DNA from: Pseudomonas paraglycinae | GTDB taxonomy: Bacteria; Pseudomonadota; Gammaproteobacteria; Pseudomonadales; Pseudomonadaceae | Length of the DNA: 64,000 bases | Direction: 5' to 3' | Assembly (NCBI RefSeq): GCF_021601625.1 | Contig: NZ_BQHR01000014.1 | Span: 62,001 to 126,000, forward strand | Shown here: positions 57,969 through 64,000 of the stretch, one piece after another | Layout: each line of letters starts with the position of its first letter | Position numbering within the stretch: position 1 is the stretch's first letter | Program-made: the position numbers and the translations under genes | The notes under the pieces: model-generated | Databases searched by the model: none | The model's input: only the letters and a program-made list of their open reading frames with translations | Told to the model about the DNA's origin: nothing

Positions 57969-58907
57969 TCAGACACTCAATCTCAGGCGCGCCAGATCCC
58001 TCAACGGCGGCGCGCCAAACAACCGGCTGTACTCGCGGCTGAACTGCGACGGGCTTTCATACCCCACCCGATACCCGGCCGCCGACGCTTCCAGCCCCTC
58101 AGCCAACATCAGGCGCCGCGCCTCTTGCAGGCGCAGCTGCTTCTGATACTGCAACGGACTCATCGCCGTCATCGCCTTGAAACGGTGATGCAGGGTCGAG
58201 ACGCTGAGGTTCACTTCCTTCGCCAGATCATCAATGCGCAGCGGCTGTTCGAAGTTGCCGTTGAGCCATTTGATCGCCTGGCTGATACGGTGGCTCTGGC
58301 TGTTGGCGATGGCAATCTCGTACAGCCGATGGCCCTGCGGACTGCGCAGCAGGCGATAGAGAATCTCCCGGCGGATCAACGGCGCGAGCATGGCGATGTC
58401 TTTCGGCGCGTCGAGCAGGCGGGCCAGACGCAGCACCGCATCGAGCATGGCGCTGTCGATCTTCTCCACATACAAACCGCGTCCGGTCGGACGGGTCGGC
58501 ACGCCCATCGGGCCGGCGTCGGCGATCAGTGCGGTGATTTCCGCCGGATCGATGTCCAGGCGCACGGCGAGGATCGGCTCTTCGGGCGAGACATTCACCA
58601 CCCGACCGCTCAACGGCATCGAGACCGATACCACCAGGTAATTAAGCGGGTCGTAATTGAAGAATTCGTCCGCCAGCCGTACCTCTTTGCGACCCTGGGC
58701 CATGATGCACAGCGCCGGTTGCGCAAGCACCGGGGCGAAGTCATGGGACCGGGTGTGGCGCGACATGACCAGCGAGCCGACGGCAGTGGCATAACTGCCA
58801 TCTTCGGACGTGTTGCGGCGGATGATGGCCGCCAGTTCCGCGCGCTGCTTTTCCATGTCGGCATCGGGCGGCGCTTGAAAACGATCGAATGACGTCACGT
58901 GCGGCAT
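57969..58907 (-). CDS. AraC-family regulator with AraC_N domain
   Basis: The protein has about 312 residues: an N-terminal sensing domain (APVLAQPALCIMAQGRKEV), then the HTH pair (IDDLAKEVNLSVSTLHHRFK; AAGYRVGYESPSQFSREYSRLF). The start is uncertain. GAGG directly abuts ATG 58907, whereas GTG 58898 has ideal spacing from it. It is convergent with the ABC operon, and the target is unknown. Confidence 0.82.
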   Translation of the reverse strand: MPHVTSFDRFQAPPDADMEKQRAELAAIIRRNTSEDGSYATAVGSLVMSRHTRSHDFAPVLAQPALCIMAQGRKEVRLADEFFNYDPLNYLVVSVSMPLSGRVVNVSPEEPILAVRLDIDPAEITALIADAGPMGVPTRPTGRGLYVEKIDSAMLDAVLRLARLLDAPKDIAMLAPLIRREILYRLLRSPQGHRLYEIAIANSQSHRISQAIKWLNGNFEQPLRIDDLAKEVNLSVSTLHHRFKAMTAMSPLQYQKQLRLQEARRLMLAEGLEASAAGYRVGYESPSQFSREYSRLFGAPPLRDLARLRLSV

Positions 58908-59235
58908 CCTCGGCAAAGTCGGTGGGAATGGAGCAGAGCATAAGTTTGTGCAAGCGCAAGCGGTAGACACATCCTGCGAAATGCTTGCCTGATCCTGCAT
59001 TGGGTTGTTGGCCCGTCCAGCCATAGCAGGACGCAGATCGTCAGAGTTGCCCGAAACCGGTGTGACAGGACGGTGACAGCAATTCACGACTTGTTACAGG
59101 TCTGCACGACAGTCTCGCAGGATTGTGCAACGCGACGGCAGGAATCGACTAACGGCGAACGGGAGGCGGCCCTTAACCTTGAATCCTGTCGCAGCCCGTC
59201 CCCGGCTGCCACGCGACTCCCTGGGAGGGTTGAAC

Positions 59236-59589
59236 ATGTCCAAGCAGATTCCCGTCAGTCATATGGCCTTCGTTCGAGCGCGCGCCGGACGCTCGGCGGA
59301 ACTCGGCATGCGCCTGAGCGCCCTGATCGAACCGTCCCGCGCCGCCCCCGGTTGCCTGAGCTTTGCCTTGCAGCATTCGCAGTGCGATCCGGATTTGTGG
59401 CTGGTCTCCGGCTTCTGGAACAACCAGCAATCGATGACCGCGTATTTCAGCAGCCCGTCGATGGAAATCTTTGCCGAGCTGGTGCAGGAGCTGGTGGTCA
59501 ACAGCCTGGATTTCCACACCTTCAAGGAAGTCTCGGCCGCACAGGCCGTAGGGCAATGCACTGCGCCGATACACAAACTCGCCGGTTGA
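59236..59589 (+). CDS. antibiotic biosynthesis monooxygenase (ABM) domain protein
   Basis: The 117-residue protein with a ferredoxin-like ABM fold has HMAFVRARAGRSAELGMRL and SFALQHSQCDPDLWLVSGFW. Such proteins are quinol monooxygenases or haem-binding; the role is unknown here. GGGAGG precedes ATG 59236. Confidence 0.78.
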   Translation: MSKQIPVSHMAFVRARAGRSAELGMRLSALIEPSRAAPGCLSFALQHSQCDPDLWLVSGFWNNQQSMTAYFSSPSMEIFAELVQELVVNSLDFHTFKEVSAAQAVGQCTAPIHKLAG

Positions 59590-59632
59590 ATGTTTAATGT
59601 CGGGCTTATCCGATTGAGCCAGGACCTGCGAT

Positions 59633-59875
59633 ATGGCACGTAAAGAGTTCGAACACTTCGAAGCGGTTTCCGCTGTAGTCCCCGTCGAGTTGGGCGGCAA
59701 CAAGGGTTATCACGCGGCAATCGCCGTCAAGGCCCTGGTCGACGGCGGCGCACCGCGCTTTCACAAACTGCTGAACGATCAGGTTTTCCCCGGCGCCATT
59801 GCGGCCGATGAAGCCGCGATCAACGAACTGGACAAGCTCAAGGGCGTCACCGACGACGCCGAGCTGATCTGGTAA
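59633..59875 (+). CDS. hypothetical 80-residue protein
   Basis: Small cytosolic protein MARKEFEHFEAVSAVVPVE..., slightly acidic, with no domain that I recognise. AGGA lies nine bases before the ATG. It follows the ABM gene by 43 bases and ends four bases from a convergent flavin reductase gene. Confidence 0.65.
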   Translation: MARKEFEHFEAVSAVVPVELGGNKGYHAAIAVKALVDGGAPRFHKLLNDQVFPGAIAADEAAINELDKLKGVTDDAELIW

Positions 59876-59879
59876 GCGC

Positions 59880-60509
59880 TTACTTCGTTGCCCCCGGGCG
59901 CCACATCTTGAACAACGCCTCCGGCCCCAGCTGGAAATAGTCCGCCGGCCCGCCGCCCCGCAGTATCGGTTCGGCGGCGGCCGTGTCGTAGATCCCGTCC
60001 TTCAACAGCCACTTGGCGATATGCACGGCGACCACTTCGCCGAGCACCAGCCAGCTCGGCACGGTCTCGCCGTCGGCGCGTTGCAACTGAATGATCTGGG
60101 TGACCTTGCACTCGAAGGACACCGGGCTTTCGGCCACGCGCGGCACGGCAATCACCTTCGACGCCACCGGCGTCAGCCCTGCGAGTTCGAACTCGTTGAC
60201 CTGCGGCCCGACCATCGCGCAGCTCTGGTTCATCTGCTCGGCCAGCGGTCGGGTGGCGAGGTTCCAGACGAATTCGCCGGTCTGCTCGATGTTGTTCAGG
60301 CTGTCTTTGCGACCGACGCTGGAGAACCCGATGATCGGCGGAATGTAGTTGAACGCGTTGAAAAAGCTGTAGGGCGCCAGGTTCAGCCGGCCCTCGGCAT
60401 CCTGCGAAGAAATCCAGCCGATGGGACGCGGGCCGACGATGGCGTTGAACGGATCGTGGGGCAGGCCGTGGCCGTTGGCCGGTTCGTAGAAATGGATGTC
60501 ATCGGGCAT
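59880..60509 (-). CDS. flavin reductase-like (FMN-binding split barrel) protein
   Basis: The 209-residue protein has the family segment PFNAIVGPRPIGWISS near the N terminus and PPIIGFSSV-type FMN-phosphate contacts. It is likely to reduce FMN or an FMN-bound substrate. ATG 60509 is preferred; a 12-residue upstream extension has no ribosome site. Confidence 0.84.
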   Translation of the reverse strand: MPDDIHFYEPANGHGLPHDPFNAIVGPRPIGWISSQDAEGRLNLAPYSFFNAFNYIPPIIGFSSVGRKDSLNNIEQTGEFVWNLATRPLAEQMNQSCAMVGPQVNEFELAGLTPVASKVIAVPRVAESPVSFECKVTQIIQLQRADGETVPSWLVLGEVVAVHIAKWLLKDGIYDTAAAEPILRGGGPADYFQLGPEALFKMWRPGATK

Positions 60510-60595
60510 GGCGGGGTGATCCTGAAGGCTTCTATAAGCGACCAATAGTGCAAGTCCGATCCGCGAAGATCAAATACCGACCTTTGGAAATGAAC

Positions 60596-60617
60596 AAGCC
60601 CGGCAATGGCCGGGCTT
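60596..60617 (-). terminator. terminator-like hairpin after the repeat-protein gene
   Basis: AAGCCCGGC - AATG - GCCGGGCTT lies 20 bases beyond the stop on the minus strand, with only a weak T tract. Confidence 0.6.
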
Positions 60618-60637
60618 TGGTGTCTGCATTCTGGCAA

Positions 60638-60955
60638 TCAGCTGATGGCAGCGGCGGTACCGGTTTTATCAAAGCCGTCGGCGGCGATGGCGTTTGCGGT
60701 GCCTGTTTTATCGAAACCGTCTGCAGCGATGGCGTTGGCAGTGCCGGTTTTATCGAAACCATCAGCAGCAACGGCTTTGCCAACGTTGGTTTTATCGAAA
60801 CCATCGGCAGCGTAGGCGCCGGTGTGGCTGGTTTCGATGGCAGCGCTGGCGCCGGAAATGAAGTCGGCGGATTTGGTTTTGTCCGAACCGTCGGCGGCGA
60901 AAGTGTTGGCGGCCAGTACGGACAGGGTCAGGGCGAGGATCAGTTTGGTTTTCAT
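60638..60955 (-). CDS. secreted protein of 14-residue repeats
   Basis: The 105-residue protein has a clear Sec signal (KLILALTLSVLAANTFA). The mature part is built from a 14-residue unit AADGFDKTGTANAI. Copies span 20-33 (degenerate), 49-62, 63-76, 77-90 and 91-104, with a 15-residue insert after the first. The unit is Asp/Lys/Thr-rich, has no Cys, and resembles no fold I know. The DNA repeats are nearly identical at 42 bases, so copy number could vary between strains. It is a single gene with its own hairpin. Confidence 0.8.
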   Translation of the reverse strand: MKTKLILALTLSVLAANTFAADGSDKTKSADFISGASAAIETSHTGAYAADGFDKTNVGKAVAADGFDKTGTANAIAADGFDKTGTANAIAADGFDKTGTAAAIS

Positions 60956-61302
60956 GGTCGTTCTCCAGATTCGAAATTCGTTGGCGATGTGTTTCGCATG
61001 GGGTTCATGCTACGCCAACTAAATTGATTAAAAAGCGCAAAATAATGCTAGAAACAATCGATTAAATTGATATTAAGGGCGACACATTCAATTCGCTTTC
61101 GTCGTCGGAGCGAGCGTCGCGCAGTTAATCGATCAGGTAGGTGCAGGATGCGGCAGAGGCATTAACCGGTGATTAATCACCGTTTTTTGCGTGTGTGACA
61201 GATTTTTCATGGATTCCCGACCGGTTTTTCACCCGCGCAACGCCAGTCTGCCACGGCCATAAAGCCAAAAACCGGCCGTCACACACTGGAGCGTTGCCCG
61301 CG
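60956..61302. other. intergenic region between divergent genes
   Basis: About 350 relatively A/T-rich bases holding the promoters of the repeat protein (minus) and the COG4705 gene (plus). The only distinct feature is the palindrome at 61167-61188. Confidence 0.5.
61167..61188 (+). promoter_or_regulatory. 16-bp perfect palindrome followed by T run
   Basis: CGGTGATTAATCACCG reads the same on both strands and is followed by TTTTTT. It lies 115 bases before the COG4705 start. It could be a dimeric repressor site or a leader terminator. Confidence 0.45.
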
Positions 61303-62061
61303 ATGAACAAACTGCCTCAAATCACCCTGGCCTTCTGGGTCATGAAAATCTGCGCGACGACCCTGGGGGAAACCGCGGGGGATTTGTTGTCGATGACCCT
61401 TAACGTCGGCTACGCCATCAGCTCGCTGATCCTGATCAGCGTGTTTGTCCTGACGCTGGTCGCGCAGTTGATGTCCAAGACTTACAAGCCGTTGCTGTAC
61501 TGGATCGTGATCCTGTCGACCAGCACCGCCGGCACCACCATGTCCGACTTCATGGACCGCACGCTGGAACTGGGTTACGCCACCGGTTCCATGATCCTGA
61601 TCGCGATCCTGCTGGCGATCTTCGCGGCTTGGCGCCTGAGCGGCGACTCGCTCAACGTCACCAAGGTGCAGAGCTTTCGCGGCGAGATGTTCTACTGGAT
61701 GGCGATTCTGTTCTCCAACACCCTGGGCACCGCACTCGGCGATTACCTGGCGGACGACTCCGGCCTGGGCTTTGCCGGTGGCGCGCTGTTGATCGGCTCG
61801 GCGATTGGTGTGGTCGTGCTGCTCAAGTACTTCACGAAGATTTCGCCGGTGGCGCTGTTCTGGGTGGCGTTCGTGCTGACCCGGCCGTTTGGCGCAACCC
61901 TGGGTGACTTGATGACCAAGTCCCATGAGAAGGGCGGACTGGATTTCGGCACTATCGGTTCGTCGGCGGTACTGGCGGGGATTTTGCTGGTGATGATCGT
62001 GGGTGCGTCGTATGCGCAGAAGCGCTATGGCAGCAAACAGGGCGTTGCCGAATTGTCCTGA
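61303..62061 (+). CDS. COG4705-type membrane protein with fourfold internal repeat
   Basis: The 252-residue protein has about eight helices arranged as four similar pairs. Each pair carries a T-x-(G/S)-D motif: TTLGETAGDL, TTMSDFMDR, NTLGTALGDYL and FGATLGDLM. These repeated polar residues inside helices suggest a transport path. The function is unknown. The ATG at 61303 excludes an unlikely 36-residue extension. Confidence 0.8.
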   Translation: MNKLPQITLAFWVMKICATTLGETAGDLLSMTLNVGYAISSLILISVFVLTLVAQLMSKTYKPLLYWIVILSTSTAGTTMSDFMDRTLELGYATGSMILIAILLAIFAAWRLSGDSLNVTKVQSFRGEMFYWMAILFSNTLGTALGDYLADDSGLGFAGGALLIGSAIGVVVLLKYFTKISPVALFWVAFVLTRPFGATLGDLMTKSHEKGGLDFGTIGSSAVLAGILLVMIVGASYAQKRYGSKQGVAELS

Positions 62062-62082
62062 TCGGGAAATCGGACAGAAAAG

Positions 62083-62119
62083 AAACGCGCGAAGGTCTTG
62101 CACCTTCGCGCGTTTTTTT
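62083..62119. terminator. bidirectional terminator
   Basis: The AAACGCGCGAAGGT stem and its complement have a 5-base loop and a T run, between the convergent COG4705 and KgtP-like genes. Confidence 0.9.
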
Positions 62120-62123
62120 GCGG

Positions 62124-63443
62124 TCAGTCAGTGACGATGTGCGAGTGTTTCTGCGTGTCTTTCATGGTGATGTACACCAGCAGGGACACCGCGATGCACG
62201 CGGTCACGTACCAGTAGTAACCGGTTTCCATGCCGATGCTCTTGAACCACAGTGCGATGTATTCGGCTGTGCCGCCGAAGATCGACACGGTCAGTGCGTA
62301 CGGCAGGCCGACGCCCAGGGCGCGGATTTCGGTCGGGAACAGCTCGGCCTTCACCACGGCGTTGATCGAGGTGTAGCCGCTGACGATGATCAGCGCCGCC
62401 ATGATCAGGAAGAACGCGCCCCACCAGGTCTGGATGGTGTGCAGGGTCATCAGGATCGGCACGGTGAAGATCGTACCGAGCACGCCGAAGGCGATCAGGA
62501 TCGGACGACGACCGATTTTATCGGACAGGCCGCCGATGATCGGTTGCAGGCACATGAACAGGAACAGCGTGGCGGCAGAAATGGTGGTGGAGTCGGAGAT
62601 GCTCATGCCGACGGTGTTCACCAGGTATTTCTGCATGTAGGTGGTGTAGGTGTAGAACGCCAGCGTACCGCCCATGGTCAGGCCGACCACGGTGAGCAGT
62701 TCCTTTGGATGACGAAGCAAGGTGCGCATCGCGCTTTCCTTGGACTTCTCTTTCTTGGTGAACGACTCGGTTTCTTCCATGCCACGACGCAGGTACAGCG
62801 CCACGATTGCGCACAGCGCGCCGATGGCGAACGGAATACGCCAGCCCCACGCGTACAGCTCTTCGGTGGTCAGGAACTGTTGCAGCACGATCAGTACGCC
62901 CAGCGCGATGAGCTGGCCGGAAATCAAAGTCACGTACTGGAAGCTGGAGAAGAAGCCGCGACGATCCTTGGTCGCCATCTCCGACAGGTAAGTCGCCGAG
63001 GTGCCGTATTCGCCACCGACCGACAAGCCTTGCAGCAGGCGGGCGAACACCAGCAGGATCGGCGCGCCGACACCGATGGTTTCATAACCCGGGCTCAGGG
63101 CGATGATCAGCGAGCCGAAGCACATCAGGTAAACCGAGGCCATCAGGGCTTTTTTACGTCCGACCTTGTCGGCGTACAGGCCCATCAGCCAGCCACCGAT
63201 CGGGCGCATCAGGAAGCCCACGGCGAAGATCGCGGCGGTGTTGAGCAGTTGGGCGGTGGTGTCGCCTTTGGGGAAGAAGGCTTTGGCGAAGTACAGCGAG
63301 AAGGCGGCATAGACGTACCAGTCGTACCACTCGACCATGTTGCCGACGGAACCGCTGAAGATCGACTTGATGCGACTGGCGGTGGTTCGTTCTTTAGCCG
63401 GCACGGCAGCCGACCCAAGAGGCAGGGCGTTGGAGTTATCCAT
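62124..63443 (-). CDS. MFS metabolite:H+ symporter, alpha-ketoglutarate permease-like
   Basis: The 439-residue protein has 12 helices and the MHS-family pattern: SVGNMVEWYDWYVYAAF in helix 1, GWLMGLYADKVGRKKAL in loop 2-3, and GLSVGGEYGTSATYLSE. It resembles KgtP and PA5530, a C5-dicarboxylate importer. A sigma-54 promoter lies upstream. In P. aeruginosa the MifSR system and RpoN control PA5530. Here an NtrC-family regulator fragment lies just upstream, which supports the alpha-ketoglutarate assignment. AAAAACAA precedes the ribosome site (63464-63471). Confidence 0.87.
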   Translation of the reverse strand: MDNSNALPLGSAAVPAKERTTASRIKSIFSGSVGNMVEWYDWYVYAAFSLYFAKAFFPKGDTTAQLLNTAAIFAVGFLMRPIGGWLMGLYADKVGRKKALMASVYLMCFGSLIIALSPGYETIGVGAPILLVFARLLQGLSVGGEYGTSATYLSEMATKDRRGFFSSFQYVTLISGQLIALGVLIVLQQFLTTEELYAWGWRIPFAIGALCAIVALYLRRGMEETESFTKKEKSKESAMRTLLRHPKELLTVVGLTMGGTLAFYTYTTYMQKYLVNTVGMSISDSTTISAATLFLFMCLQPIIGGLSDKIGRRPILIAFGVLGTIFTVPILMTLHTIQTWWGAFFLIMAALIIVSGYTSINAVVKAELFPTEIRALGVGLPYALTVSIFGGTAEYIALWFKSIGMETGYYWYVTACIAVSLLVYITMKDTQKHSHIVTD

Positions 63444-63506
63444 TGAAGGATCCTTCGTTTAATTGTTTTTGTGGAGCGCGTTGAAACGCAGCCTGCGAGG
63501 GCTGTA

Positions 63507-63522
63507 GCAGGAGCTGTGCCAA
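63507..63522 (-). promoter_or_regulatory. sigma-54 promoter of the KgtP-like gene
   Basis: TTGGCACAGCTCCTGC on the minus strand has GG at -24 and GC at -12, exactly ten bases apart, close to YTGGCACGrNNNTTGCW. The start of transcription would be near 63495, giving a leader of about 50 bases. Confidence 0.8.
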
Positions 63523-63628
63523 CGGAGGGAGGGCCGGTTTAGAGGGGCTGGGGAGATGAGTTGAGCGGGATTTTGCCGATGATCCGGAATGAATGAGCGG
63601 ATTTCCGCTTATGGGGGCTTGAATCAAA

Positions 63629-63810
63629 AGCCCCCTCACCCTAGCCCTCCCGAAACGTCGGACCGCCCGGAGGGAGAGGGGACTGACGGAGTAGATTATT
63701 CGAGGTGCACCGACCTGAGATATCGAGTCGAACTCAGGTTTGAAAACCAGCGCAAATCGGCTCCCTTTCCCCCTCGCCCCCCTGGGGGAGAGGGCTGGGG
63801 TGAGGGGGAT
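63629..63810. repeat. MITE-like element, copy 2
   Basis: This ~182-base element has ends CCCCCTCACCCTAGCCCTCC and the inverted CTGGGGTGAGGGGG. Its core shares GACTGACGGAG, CGACCTGA and ATCGGCTCCCT with the complement of 49341-49520. The left end carries a short insertion in its palindrome. It lies between a sigma-54 promoter and the end of a regulator gene. Confidence 0.75.
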
Positions 63811-63844
63811 GGATTTCAGCCACGCGAAAAATATCCAGCCGAAC

Positions 63845-64000
63845 TCAATCAACCAAAAACATTTCCCGACTCAACCCATGCCGCTGCATCTTTTCATTAA
63901 ACGTACGACGCGGCAGTTGCAGTTCTTCAAGCACGGCTTTCACATCCCCCTTGTGCCGGGTCAAAGCAGCCCGCAAACACTGCGCCTCAAACGCTTCCTG
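63845..64000 (-). CDS. C-terminal end of an NtrC-family response regulator (MifR/DctD-like), partial
   Basis: Only the last 51 residues are in the window; the 5' part lies to the right. The Fis-type HTH reads QCLRAALTRHKGDVKAVLEE then LPRRTFNEKMQRHGLSRE, typical of DctD/MifR sigma-54 activators. It is in the same orientation as the KgtP-like transporter, whose promoter is of the sigma-54 type. Confidence 0.82.
   Translation of the reverse strand, partial: QEAFEAQCLRAALTRHKGDVKAVLEELQLPRRTFNEKMQRHGLSREMFLVD

Overview
The window is a chromosomal segment of a fluorescent Pseudomonas (P. fluorescens group). The basis is high G+C coding sequence, gene blocks whose order I recognise from P. aeruginosa (ahpC-rnt-pyrC-motY-argG; rnf-nth; SDR-HugZ-fxsA-groES-groEL; PAP2-colRS-methyltransferase-inaA-mexWV; DUF1513-imelysin-diheme-icmP-bifA-sodB-argO-argP), and Pseudomonas-type REPIN repeats. 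No rRNA, tRNA, CRISPR array, prophage or insertion sequence was found.

Layout. 1-5.2 kb: peroxiredoxin, RNase T, dihydroorotase, MotY-like protein, argininosuccinate synthase. 5.2-6.9 kb: an A/T-rich patch with an unrecognised membrane protein and an orphan BvgA-type response regulator. 6.9-14 kb: a PA3496-like small protein, nth, an overlapping rnfA-B-D-G-E cluster and metG. 14-20 kb: Mrp/ApbC, an SDR, a HugZ-like protein, FxsA and GroESL. 20-29 kb: the ColRS envelope-stress system, its probable targets and the MexVW-like RND pump. 29-34 kb: an imelysin/diheme lipoprotein cluster tied to iron. 34-42.5 kb: BifA, SodB, an amino-acid exporter with ArgP, and envelope proteins. 42.5-50 kb: pobA/pobR with a DHA2 transporter, then two LysR units. 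50-59 kb: a TPP-decarboxylase/aldehyde dehydrogenase operon with a Tat-exported ABC importer, probably for guanidino or polyamine compounds. 59-64 kb: small enzymes, a secreted 14-residue-repeat protein, a COG4705 membrane protein, and a KgtP-like transporter with a sigma-54 promoter next to the tail of an NtrC-family regulator.

Most striking observation: the rnf cluster lacks rnfC. Its RnfB has no N-terminal membrane anchor and carries a long Ala/Lys-rich repeat tail. RnfA and RnfE have lost three of the four cysteines that hold the family's intramembrane iron-sulfur cluster. All five genes are nevertheless open and tightly overlapped with nth. This looks like a reduced, possibly repurposed, Rnf-like redox complex.

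Other leads: two near-perfect ColR boxes flanking colRS; a 29-bp block shared by the decarboxylase and ABC-importer promoters, each with a Crc/Hfq-type A-rich motif; two copies of a ~180-bp MITE-like element; and a TGTAGGA direct-repeat array before the orphan response regulator.
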